A DNA stretch of 64,000 nt, taken from NCBI RefSeq assembly GCF_009604405.1, contig NZ_WEGK01000002.1:434001-498000 (forward strand), in the 5' to 3' direction. The notes below the pieces were generated by a model. The model saw nothing but the letters and a program-made list of their open reading frames with translations. It searched no databases and was not told where the DNA came from. This document shows, piece after piece, positions 1 through 7,436 of this stretch; position 1 is the stretch's first letter; each line of letters starts with the position of its first letter. This DNA comes from Nocardia macrotermitis (GTDB lineage Bacteria > Actinomycetota > Actinomycetes > Mycobacteriales > Mycobacteriaceae). The translations under genes and the position numbers were made by a program.

Positions 1-2
1 GG

Positions 3-1199
3 CGTTCGGCCAACACCAATTACGACCAGCTCAAATCCGAGCACACCGCTGGATACGACGCACCGGTCGTGGTCGGCGACAAGCGCGAAGCGTTCAACAC
101 CTGGAAGCATTCGAAGATCTGGGACACGCTCACCGATGCGGCCAACCCGACGAACGCCTCCACGATCAACGACGCCGCGACGACCTGGAAGACGCTCGCC
201 GACAATCTCGACACCGCCAGAAACGACTTCACCAAGAACGTCGATCAGAGCGTGTCCGAGAAGATGAAGGGCAAGTCCGCCGGGGCCTTCATAGACTCGA
301 GCCATCAGTTCGCCACCGAACTCGGCAAATTGACTGTGGCGCAACGGCTTGTCGCTCGTGGGCTGGCCTATCACGCCGACTATCTGGGGCAGGCGAAGGC
401 TTCGATCAGTGCGCCGCCGGGATCCGGTGGGATCACGGACAAGGTTGTCGAACATCTGCCGTTGCAGAGTGTGTTCAAGGGGCCGCACTACCGCCAGCAG
501 GAGGCCGAGCACGAGGCTCAGCGAGTTATGTCGGATGTCTATCAAAAGAATGTCATCAACGACGTAGACAGCTCTCGGCCGATCCTTCCGACCCCGAGTT
601 CGTCGGTGAGCGGAAATGCGTTGAGCGGCAACGGAATCAGCAGTAGCGTGCCCGGTAACAGCTGGACCAGCTCCAGCAGCGGGGGCGGTAACGGGTGGAC
701 GAATGCGTCGGGGGTCGGCTCGGGGTCCGGTGGGGATTCGTCGGGCAACAGCAACTCCGGTACGTCCGGCACCTCGAGTAGTCCGGCCTCGTACACCGGC
801 ACGTCGGGGAACACCTCGACCGCTGGATATCAGAACCCGTCGCTGAGTTCGTCGCTGTCGGGGCTGAATACGACGCCGTCCAACTACTCCGGCACGGGCG
901 GTGGCACGGGTGGCGACTACAGCGGATTCGGCGGCGGCACCAACTCGAGCACCGGTGGTGGCGCGGGTAAGAGCATTCCGGGGACCAACAGTACCGGCAC
1001 CAAAACCCCCACTGCGGCAACGACTTCCGCGAAGTCGAACAATATGAGCAATATGACCGGCATGCCGCACGCGGGTAAGTCGAAGCAGGACGAAGAGGGT
1101 ACTGTTTCACGTAAGGACTACTTGGTATACGACCGCGGTTCCGAACTTTTGGGAACCCAGCCCCCGGCCTTGCCGCCAGGTGGAGTCATCGGCGGATGA
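3..1199 (+). CDS. ESX-associated Gly/Ser-rich protein (WXG100/PPE-like), 5' end outside window
   Basis: The reading frame is open to the left edge, so the N-terminus is missing. The first part is helical and carries a W-K-T-L-A-D-N-L stretch typical of WXG100/PPE-like proteins. Roughly residues 200-340 are a low-complexity Gly/Ser/Thr/Asn-rich region, and the tail ends in Pro/Gly-rich sequence (PPALPPGGVIGG). The stop overlaps the ATG of an EspG gene by 4 nt (ATGA), the usual arrangement of a type VII secretion substrate with its cytosolic chaperone. I infer a secreted or cell-surface ESX substrate. The precise family (PPE-like or another WXG100 relative) cannot be set without the missing N-terminus. 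A 110-bp piece of the low-complexity region is repeated at 2781-2890. Confidence 0.7.
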   Translation, partial: RSANTNYDQLKSEHTAGYDAPVVVGDKREAFNTWKHSKIWDTLTDAANPTNASTINDAATTWKTLADNLDTARNDFTKNVDQSVSEKMKGKSAGAFIDSSHQFATELGKLTVAQRLVARGLAYHADYLGQAKASISAPPGSGGITDKVVEHLPLQSVFKGPHYRQQEAEHEAQRVMSDVYQKNVINDVDSSRPILPTPSSSVSGNALSGNGISSSVPGNSWTSSSSGGGNGWTNASGVGSGSGGDSSGNSNSGTSGTSSSPASYTGTSGNTSTAGYQNPSLSSSLSGLNTTPSNYSGTGGGTGGDYSGFGGGTNSSTGGGAGKSIPGTNSTGTKTPTAATTSAKSNNMSNMTGMPHAGKSKQDEEGTVSRKDYLVYDRGSELLGTQPPALPPGGVIGG

Positions 1200-1957
1200 A
1201 CGAAAACCAGTGGCGGCTGGACGGTTTGACGTTCACACTCGCACTCGAGACGCTGGGCCGGGACCGTCTGCCGTATCCGTTGCGCTATATCGCCGAGGGT
1301 GTCGAGGCGCTGGACGACTACGAGCGGATGCGGCAGCAGGCCGCGCAGAATCTGTATCGGATGGTCGGGCCCGAGCTGTACGACGCGTTCACCATATTGC
1401 TCGAACCCCAAGTGCGCGTTGAGGTTCACGGATATTTCCGCAAGGATTTCAGCGGCGTGGTCCGGATGCACGCGGGGATATCCGGGCCCATGGCCACTCT
1501 CGCGCTCCAATTGCCCGGCAGCACACCGGAATACGGCGGTGATGTGGTGATCGTGTCCGGCGCGGCGCAGTCCCTGCCCGCGCGCATCGTCGCCAACATC
1601 CCCAAATGCCGACCGGGACAACATCCTTCGATCAAGGGCCGCCGCTCCGACGTCAACGCCGTCGAATACTCCCGCAACCCCCTCTACCTCTCGCACGCCG
1701 AACAGGTCCAGCGCATAGTCCGTCGCCCCCGCTCCGCCGTCGGCGAAATCTCCGTACACCCCGGCCCCGCCGCCGACTCCCGCCCCACCCACGACGGCCG
1801 CAGCGTCCACTGGATGGACTACCTCCCCACCGACGGCCGCTACCTCCTACGCCACCACCCCGGCAACGAATTCACTCTCGACCCCGCCTCACCCGACGAA
1901 CTCACCCGCACCATCCAGCGCCTGATAGCCGCCACCCAACACGCCTACGTCAGGTGA
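1196..1957 (+). CDS. ESX secretion-associated protein EspG family
   Basis: The 253-residue protein begins MNENQWRLDGLTFTLALE and matches the EspG layout: a start with W and two short beta strands, then 'RYIAEGVEALDDYERMR', a central mixed domain, and a C-terminal helix. EspG proteins are cytosolic chaperones that bind PE/PPE-type substrates and deliver them to the ESX machinery. Length is normal for the family (about 250-300). The start is fixed by the ATGA overlap with the upstream substrate gene, which implies translational coupling and that this chaperone serves that substrate. No ESX core genes (eccB-E, mycP) are in the window. Confidence 0.82.
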   Translation: MNENQWRLDGLTFTLALETLGRDRLPYPLRYIAEGVEALDDYERMRQQAAQNLYRMVGPELYDAFTILLEPQVRVEVHGYFRKDFSGVVRMHAGISGPMATLALQLPGSTPEYGGDVVIVSGAAQSLPARIVANIPKCRPGQHPSIKGRRSDVNAVEYSRNPLYLSHAEQVQRIVRRPRSAVGEISVHPGPAADSRPTHDGRSVHWMDYLPTDGRYLLRHHPGNEFTLDPASPDELTRTIQRLIAATQHAYVR

Positions 1958-1999
1958 ACCGCAGCTGCGTAGGCACCGCACCGAGAGCGTCAACAGCGG

Positions 2000-2755
2000 T
2001 CAGGTAGGGTGGTCCGCCGCCCTCACCTGGGCCAGCACTGCATGCGACTCGACGAGCGAACGTGATCGATCCTGATCTTCGGTGCCGCGCGCCAGCGCCC
2101 GATCGACGGCCTGTCGCGCTGCGCCACCGTTGAGCCATTCGATGACCTCGTGGTGCGCGTCCCCGTCGACGTTCCAGAAGGCATTGTTGGGCATCAGGGT
2201 CCCGTGCCGCAGTTTCACCTCATCGGTCAGGAAATCCCGGAGGCTGTGCACGGCCGCGGCGGTCGTCAGTCGCGACCAACTCGCCAGATTCGGCGCTACA
2301 GTGCCCACTGCTGTCCCGAACGCGGGTAACAGCGCACCGGGATCCTCGGAATCCGGATAGTCGGTGAGGACTTCGGCCCATAACGCTTCCATCAATTCGA
2401 CTATCGCCTCGGCTTCGGGCCACGATTTCCAGTCCGCGCGATGCATGTGGTCGTACACGATCTCGATATCGAGAAAGTGCATTTCCCCGGTATGGCGTAA
2501 CTCCAGAATGCGTGGTGTGAAATACCGCAGGTCCGCGGCAGACCCGGCCCCGAGCATTGCGACACTCGCATAGGGTTGGATATCTTCCACGCTCAGCAGC
2601 TGACGTGGTGTGCGCAGCAGCACCTCGATCTCGTCCGGTCGAAGGCAACAAGAACACGCATCGATCCGCACCGGCCGCTCTGCCTGCGCGAACACCGCGT
2701 CCAGCCCCGCGAGCACGGTACCTACCGAGCGGAATTCCCTGCTGCCCACCATCAT
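2000..2755 (-). CDS. Conserved hypothetical protein with Cys cluster
   Basis: A 251-residue soluble protein that I do not recognise. It has a C-S-C-C motif near residues 34-37 and no signal peptide or membrane segment. It is oriented against espG, with about 40 bp between the two stop codons. Acidic and Trp/His-rich stretches occur in the middle (HMHRADWKSWPEAEAIVELM). Two adjacent Met codons make the exact start uncertain by one residue. Codon use looks normal for the window. The clustered Cys could bind metal, but nothing else supports a function. Confidence 0.6.
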   Translation of the reverse strand: MMVGSREFRSVGTVLAGLDAVFAQAERPVRIDACSCCLRPDEIEVLLRTPRQLLSVEDIQPYASVAMLGAGSAADLRYFTPRILELRHTGEMHFLDIEIVYDHMHRADWKSWPEAEAIVELMEALWAEVLTDYPDSEDPGALLPAFGTAVGTVAPNLASWSRLTTAAAVHSLRDFLTDEVKLRHGTLMPNNAFWNVDGDAHHEVIEWLNGGAARQAVDRALARGTEDQDRSRSLVESHAVLAQVRAADHPT

Positions 2756-2780
2756 CGGATGCTAGCAGCTCGGCCACATC

Positions 2781-2890
2781 AGCGGAAATGTATTGAGCGG
2801 CAACGGAATCAGCAGTAGCGTGCCCGGTAACAGCTGGACCGGTTCCAGCGGCGGGGGCGGTGACGGGTGGACCAACGTGTCGGGATCGGC
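2781..2890 (+). pseudogene. Decayed duplicate of the Gly/Ser-rich region of the ESX substrate gene
   Basis: About 110 bp is nearly identical to 609-719 inside the upstream Gly/Ser-rich gene. Both contain agcggaaatg...ttgagcggca and gtgcccggtaacagctgga, followed by the same ccagc-rich stretch. The copy has no start or stop of its own and sits between the hypothetical gene at 2000-2755 and the Uma2 gene. I read it as a fragment left by local duplication or recombination. Confidence 0.75.
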
Positions 2891-2950
2891 ATCATGCCAC
2901 GACGTATCGACCGGCAATGTTGGGCCTTAACTGCCATGCATGAGGAGATC

Positions 2951-3505
2951 ATGACGACCGAGGAGTTCGAAGAACTTGCCCGGTTGGCCGGTCGGGTGTC
3001 CGAAGGTATTCGACTGGAATACATCGGTGAGCGGTTGGGGGCCAAGGGAATACGGGACGGGGACCACGGACGGATCCTGCAGTGGCTGATCCGTGTCTTC
3101 ATCATGCTCCGACCAGAGTTGTTCCTGAGCACCGAACAGGGCCTGCGGGTCGAGGAGTACCGCAAGGGGCGGGCACGCCCGGACGGGGTGCTCGCCGATG
3201 CCGACGCCTTCGTCGGGCAGGGTGAATGGGCTGATCCGGAACCGGTCCTGATGGTGGTCGAGGTGACCTCCAGCGACCGTGACACCGAACTTCGCGACCG
3301 CCGCGAGAAGCCGATCGCGTACGCCGCCACCGGAATTCCCATCTATCTGCTGATCGATCGAGAATTCGGCGAGATCACCGTCCACAGCCATCCCGCTGAC
3401 AACCGCTACCAGCGCCGTGTCACCGTCTCCATCGGCGACACGGTGGAACTTCCCCACCCCCTGGACCTCGCCCTCGATACCGAGCCGCTCAAAGCCTGGA
3501 TCTGA
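2951..3505 (+). CDS. Uma2 family endonuclease-like protein
   Basis: The 184-residue product starts MTTEEFEELARLAGRV, the usual Uma2 (DUF820) opening. It keeps the core of the PD-(D/E)XK-like fold: RPDGVLADADAF (metal Asp), VVEVTSSDRDTELRDRREK (Glu...Lys) and GIPIYLLIDRE. Uma2 proteins are abundant in actinobacteria and cyanobacteria; their biological role is poorly known. ATG 2951 is preceded by GAGGAG, slightly close. ATG 2936 is an in-frame alternative with a poorer ribosome site. A short hairpin overlaps the stop. The 3' end of this gene has a second copy near 6.3 kb. Confidence 0.82.
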   Translation: MTTEEFEELARLAGRVSEGIRLEYIGERLGAKGIRDGDHGRILQWLIRVFIMLRPELFLSTEQGLRVEEYRKGRARPDGVLADADAFVGQGEWADPEPVLMVVEVTSSDRDTELRDRREKPIAYAATGIPIYLLIDREFGEITVHSHPADNRYQRRVTVSIGDTVELPHPLDLALDTEPLKAWI

Positions 3506-3524
3506 CAACACCTTCCGGTGTTGT
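3505..3524 (+). terminator. Short hairpin at the Uma2 gene stop
   Basis: acaacacc-ttcc-ggtgttgt forms a perfect 8-bp stem with a 4-nt loop that starts at the last base of the stop codon. No T-tract follows. It is conserved in the duplicated copy at 6347-6366, where the stem carries one wobble. Confidence 0.5.
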
Positions 3525-3611
3525 GTGGCGCTTCACGATGGCAGCTGCGCCATGGCGCAAGGGGATTCGAACCTTGTTGTCGCGTTGTCCGCGCCGTTGC
3601 GATTGGTGGTC

Positions 3612-4544
3612 TCAGCGGGCGGTCTCGGCCGGCCCGCTCATCGCGCTGGTCAACGTGTTTCGTGCGAGATCGCGCAGCCAGATGTGGGCGGGATCGGTGT
3701 CGTATCGCTGGTGCCAGGACAGGTACACCGGGGCCGGTGGCAGGTCGAGTGGCAGTGGGAGCAGGACCAGGCCGAGGTCGTCGGCGGCCGAGCGCGCCGT
3801 GGCTTCGGGGGTGGTGACGACGAGGTCGGAGTCCCGTGCGAATTCGTACGCGGCTCTTTCCGTGGGCGCGGTCGCCACCACGATTCGGGTGAGGTCGAGG
3901 CGCGTGAGTGCGTCGTCGAGGAGGTTGGCGAGCTTGCCGCGCCGGGAGACGGTGATGTGTTCGGCCGCGGCGTACCGAGCGGCGGTGATGGTTTCGATCA
4001 GGGTGAGCGGGTGCCCTCGCCGTACGACGACGACGTGCCGGGTCTCGGCTACTCGTTCGGCGTGGATCTCGGGCGCGGTCGGGCGGTCCGCGTTCGCGGC
4101 GAGGTCGACTTCGCCGCGACGTAGTTCGGGGGTGTCGATGCTCGACTCCGCGATGAAGCGCAGCCGCACACCGGGCGCCTGTGCGCGGGCGGCGGCGAGC
4201 AGGGCGGGACCGCTGAGGGCGACCAGTGCGTCGTGCCAGCGCAGCGTGAAGGTGCGTTCGAGCGTCGCGAGGTCGAGTTCCCGGCTCGGCGCCAGTACGT
4301 CCCGGACCTGCCGCAGCAGGTCGTGCACCTGTTCCCGGACGGCGAGCGCGTAGGGCGTGGGAGTCATCGTGCGGCCGGTGCGGACCAGGATCTGATCGCC
4401 GGTCGTGCGGCGGATCCGGGCCAGGCTTCGGCTCACCGCGGGGGCGGTGAGGTGCAGGCGGGCGGCGGCGCCGGCCACGTTGCCTTCTTCCAGGAGAGCG
4501 TCGAGCGCGGTGAGCAGGTTCAAATCCAATTGCACGACAGTCAT
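3612..4544 (-). CDS. LysR-family transcriptional regulator
   Basis: The 310-residue protein has an N-terminal winged helix (LNLLTALDALLEEGNVAGAA...LHLTAPAVSRSLARIR, residues about 8-50) and a LysR-type substrate-binding domain after residue 90 (FTLRWHDALVALSGPALL). It is transcribed divergently from the phosphatase/NAD(P)-binding pair at 4671-6117, the standard arrangement for a LysR activator and its target. The 126-bp intergenic region holds a GTGC-N7-GCAC inverted repeat at 4552-4566, a possible binding site. The inducer is unknown. Confidence 0.88.
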   Translation of the reverse strand: MTVVQLDLNLLTALDALLEEGNVAGAAARLHLTAPAVSRSLARIRRTTGDQILVRTGRTMTPTPYALAVREQVHDLLRQVRDVLAPSRELDLATLERTFTLRWHDALVALSGPALLAAARAQAPGVRLRFIAESSIDTPELRRGEVDLAANADRPTAPEIHAERVAETRHVVVVRRGHPLTLIETITAARYAAAEHITVSRRGKLANLLDDALTRLDLTRIVVATAPTERAAYEFARDSDLVVTTPEATARSAADDLGLVLLPLPLDLPPAPVYLSWHQRYDTDPAHIWLRDLARNTLTSAMSGPAETAR

Positions 4545-4551
4545 CTTATAC

Positions 4552-4566
4552 GTGCTTTACATGCAC
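4552..4566. promoter_or_regulatory. Candidate LysR operator in divergent promoter region
   Basis: GTGC-N7-GCAC lies in the AT-richer centre of the divergent spacer (cttatacgtgctttacatgc), 8 bp from the lysR start codon. Its size and position suit an autoregulatory LysR site. Assignment is inferred from position and symmetry only. Confidence 0.35.
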
Positions 4567-4670
4567 TTGTAGTTAACGATGGCTGTCTATACCGTCGAGG
4601 ATGCGAGGCGCGCAAGCCCACGGTCGCCGCCCCGATGTCTCATCCACCTGCTCAGATAGGAGCATTTGTC

Positions 4671-5495
4671 ATGTCCGAACCAACCCGCGCCGCCGTCGCG
4701 CACCCTGCTCCCGAGGGCATCGACCTGCTCGAACAGACCGCGACCGCCGTACGGACAGCGGGGTCGGTGCTGCGGGAGCGCTTCGGCGAGGTGGTCCGAT
4801 ACCGGACGCGTGACGAGTTGATGGGTGCGCTCGCCGACAACGACAACGCGGTTCTGGACAGCCTGCGACCGCGCCTCGAAGCGCTGCGTCCGGATGCCGG
4901 CTGGGTCGCGGAGGAACTGGACGGCGGTGCGCTGCCGGCGGGGGAATGGTGGGTCGTCGATCCGGCCGAAGGCAATGTCAATCACCTGCACGCGCTGCCG
5001 GAGTGGGCGGTGACCGCCACCCTCGTGCGCGACAACCGGCCTGTGCTCACCGTGGTTCACCTGCCGCTGACCGGGGAGACGTACACCGCGCTCGCCGGCG
5101 GCGGCGCCCACCTGGACGGTCGGCCGCTGCGTGTTTCCGAGACGGCGGATCTCGGGCTGAGCATCGCGGCCACGAGTCAGGCCAGGCCGGACGAGCAGGA
5201 GAACGTCGTGCGCCGCGTCGGTTCCTCGATCACCGAGATGCTCCTGGACGCGCTCGTGGTGCGGATCGCGGTGCCCGCCACCCTGCATCTGCTGAATGTG
5301 GCCGCCGGCCGGATCGACGTCTTCTGGCAGTTCGCCGGGGCTCGCGCGGACCTGCTTCCCGGAGCCCTGCTCGTCACCGAGGCCGGTGGCCGGATCTCGA
5401 CCGCGGCGGGCCAGCCCTGGACCCCGGACAGCGACAGCTTCCTGGCCTCGGCGCCCGGCGTCCACACCGCCGCGGTCGCCACCCTCTCCCGCTGA
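4671..5495 (+). CDS. Inositol monophosphatase-family protein with altered metal motif
   Basis: The 274-residue product has the IMPase/FBPase fold signatures: a first acidic pair in WVAEELDGG (near residue 82), DPAEGNVN in place of the usual DPxDGTxN, and a late RADLLPGALLVTEAGG motif carrying the third metal Asp. The second metal Asp of the DPxDGT motif is Glu, and Thr is Asn, so activity or substrate may differ from classical inositol or histidinol phosphatases. ATG 4671 has GGAG upstream; an in-frame ATG at 4635 would add 12 residues. It is first in a two-gene operon opposite lysR. Confidence 0.75.
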   Translation: MSEPTRAAVAHPAPEGIDLLEQTATAVRTAGSVLRERFGEVVRYRTRDELMGALADNDNAVLDSLRPRLEALRPDAGWVAEELDGGALPAGEWWVVDPAEGNVNHLHALPEWAVTATLVRDNRPVLTVVHLPLTGETYTALAGGGAHLDGRPLRVSETADLGLSIAATSQARPDEQENVVRRVGSSITEMLLDALVVRIAVPATLHLLNVAAGRIDVFWQFAGARADLLPGALLVTEAGGRISTAAGQPWTPDSDSFLASAPGVHTAAVATLSR

Positions 5496-5520
5496 TCACG
5501 ACACAGAAGGACCATTCATC

Positions 5521-6117
5521 ATGAACGAAATCGCTGTCTTGGGTGGCGGCCGCGTCGGCGGTGGCCTGGCCGCCGCCCTCACCGCTGCCGGACACCGGGT
5601 GACCGTGGCCGGTCGCACCCCGGGGGCGGCCGCCGCCGCTGCCCGCACAGCCCGGATCGTCATCAATGCCACGCCGGGCGCCGGCTCGGTGGAGCGGCTG
5701 ACCGCGCTGCGCGAGCAACTGCGCGGCAAGATTCTCGTGGACGTCTCCAATGCCACCGTCGACGGACCGGATGGACTGCCCGCCGGGCTGATGTACCCCG
5801 ATTCGAGCCTGGCGGAACAACTTCAGGAGGCGCTGCCCGACACACATGTCGTCAAGACGCTCAACACGATGCTGTACTCGGTGATGACCGCACCCGCCGC
5901 CCTCACCCAGCCCCCGACCGCGTTCCTGTCCGGTAACGACCCGCAGGCCAAGCGGATCGTCGGCGATCTCCTCACCGAACTCGGCTGGCACCCCGAATGG
6001 ATCACCGACCTCGGCGGGATCGAGACCGCCCGCGCCACCGAAGCGGCGATCCTGTTCGTACCGCACGTGATTCGATCCAGCGGGTTCGCGCCCTTCGCGA
6101 TTTCGATCGCTCGCTGA
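5521..6117 (+). CDS. NAD(P)-binding protein, F420-dependent NADP oxidoreductase-like
   Basis: The 198-residue protein begins MNEIAVLGGGRVGGGLAAAL, a Rossmann GxGxxG-type loop. It has the short fold of NADPH-dependent F420 reductase (Fno)/6-phosphogluconate-dehydrogenase-like N-domains: VINATPGAGSVERL, KILVDVSNATVDGPDG, HVVKTLNTMLYSVM and FLSGNDPQAKRIV. Such proteins transfer hydride between NADPH and F420 or reduce small carbonyls; the substrate here is unknown. It lies 25 bp after the IMPase-like gene behind AAGGACC, so the two are co-transcribed and probably under the LysR. Confidence 0.72.
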   Translation: MNEIAVLGGGRVGGGLAAALTAAGHRVTVAGRTPGAAAAAARTARIVINATPGAGSVERLTALREQLRGKILVDVSNATVDGPDGLPAGLMYPDSSLAEQLQEALPDTHVVKTLNTMLYSVMTAPAALTQPPTAFLSGNDPQAKRIVGDLLTELGWHPEWITDLGGIETARATEAAILFVPHVIRSSGFAPFAISIAR

Positions 6118-6296
6118 TTCGAGGTTCCGCTGCGCATATGACACCGCCGCCGACCGAGGCGGCACAGGTCGATCGCGTTGGAAGGTGACGCCCGCTGACG
6201 ATCACTTGTGTTGCCGCGGATGGGGAGCTGGTGAAAGTCGGTCCCGACCGAGACCTCGTGGTTCCTGGTCGAGTTGGGCGGTCGACATCCGTTCTG

Positions 6297-6347
6297 CACC
6301 CCCTGGACCTCACCCTCGACACCGAGCCGCTCAAAGCCTGGATCTGA
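6297..6347 (+). pseudogene. 3' remnant of a second Uma2 gene
   Basis: From about 6297 to 6390 the sequence repeats 3456-3556: caccccctggacct, accgagccgctcaaagcctg, gatctga, then the same hairpin and gtgtggcgcttca. Only the last 15 or so codons of a Uma2 gene remain, in frame to its stop at 6345-6347. This is either a collapsed paralogue or a misplaced duplication of the 3' end of the gene at 2951-3505. Confidence 0.78.
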
Positions 6348-6395
6348 CAACACCTTTCGGTGTCGTGTGGCGCTTCATGATGGCAGGCTGCGGTC

Positions 6396-6521
6396 ATGAG
6401 CGCCTGGGATCTCCCGAGCGAACGACCACGGGGGCGGTTGCCGCGGAGGTGGGAAGAGTATCTGCGGTTGCGTCGGCGGGTTGCGGACCATCTCGGTTAC
6501 CTACCTGAACCGGTGCGGTGA
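6396..6521 (+). CDS. Small ORF downstream of the Uma2 remnant
   Basis: ATG to TGA encodes 41 residues (MSAWDLPSERPRGRLPRR then WEEYLRLRRRVADHLGYL, ending in PEPVR). It is very basic. I do not recognise it, and codon position bias cannot be judged at this length. It begins just where homology to the upstream Uma2 locus ends. It may be a genuine small gene or an accident. Confidence 0.3.
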   Translation: MSAWDLPSERPRGRLPRRWEEYLRLRRRVADHLGYLPEPVR

Positions 6522-6654
6522 GTGCTTCAGCGGATCGGGCCGGGTGCGAATTGGATTCACGCCGGTTCTCGAGGTGGCTGCCAGGTGATTCCCAGTGAGG
6601 GACAACAGTATTGGGGTGGGCATAGCATCTTTCGGAGCCTTGGAGTGATGCGGA

Positions 6655-7098
6655 ATGAGTCAGCGAATTGTTGGCGTCGTCGGGATTGCGGTGGTGGGGG
6701 TCGCGGCTGTCGGGGTGCTCGCGCCGGTTGCGGTGGCTGATGCGGGGGATGTGCTGGCGCCGGGGGTGGAGTGTGGGGCCATTGCGTTGCAGTGTCGTAA
6801 CGACACCGGGCAGACCTATCGCATCGACTGGACCGCGACGTGTGCGTATGTGAATTCGGGGGTCCCGGCGATCGAGGTTCCGGAGCAGACCTGGATCGGG
6901 CCGCACTCGCTGATCGAGTTGGGGGTGGGGGTGAACGATGCGTACTGTCCGCCGCAAACCTGGAGCACGCCGGACAATCTGAACCAGGTGGACAACGGCG
7001 GGGTGAACGGGGCTCGGTACAGCCGTGCGGTGGTGGACAGTTCCCATACTCCGGCCCCGGCCTTGCCCTGGTCGTCGGGGACCGGATCCGCCGGGTGA
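6655..7098 (+). CDS. Secreted protein of unknown function
   Basis: The 147-residue protein opens with a Sec-type signal peptide (MSQRIVGVVGIAVVGVAAV...APVAVADA, predicted cleavage near residue 30). The mature part contains three or four Cys (VECGAIALQC, TCAYV, AYCPPQTW) suited to disulfides and ends in a Ser/Gly/Pro tail. It stands alone. GGAG at 6642 gives an acceptable ribosome site for ATG 6655. No family is recognised. Confidence 0.65.
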   Translation: MSQRIVGVVGIAVVGVAAVGVLAPVAVADAGDVLAPGVECGAIALQCRNDTGQTYRIDWTATCAYVNSGVPAIEVPEQTWIGPHSLIELGVGVNDAYCPPQTWSTPDNLNQVDNGGVNGARYSRAVVDSSHTPAPALPWSSGTGSAG

Positions 7099-7436
7099 TT
7101 CGGTAACTCGAAATGCTGTTCCCGCAACCCTTTTCGATGCACTGCCAGCTCCTTCAGGAGCGGATCGGGCGATCGGGTCCGGTTGATGGTCGCCACGGCC
7201 GTGGTGTGTCGGGAAGGCCGGGACACTGAATTCCGTTGGGGCCGAGTGGGCTGGATGTCGCGCGTCGTGGTTGCGGTCGGGACGAATTGCGCAAGGGGCG
7301 AATGACCTTCTCGCCGTGACGATCTGTTGAACGCCGGTAAGAGGATTGTGGCCGGTATGTGAAGTTTTATTGCCGGTGCCGGAAGTTTGCGACGGGGGGA
7401 TTGTGCGAGGTCGGGGCGCGTGCCACAGTCCCGATC
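7099..7436. other. Intergenic region before the acyltransferase block
   Basis: 338 bp without a convincing gene. It contains a small hairpin (gctcc-ttca-ggagc, about 7151) and a short palindrome (ccacggccgtgg). The AT-richer stretch around 7360 (gtgaagttttattgccgg) is a plausible promoter area for the downstream gene. Confidence 0.4.

Noticed and set aside
3554..3577. tRNA-like T-loop (ggggattcgaacc) after the Uma2 gene
   Set aside because: The arms do not pair as a 5-bp T-stem with a 7-nt loop, and no acceptor, anticodon or D arm is found.
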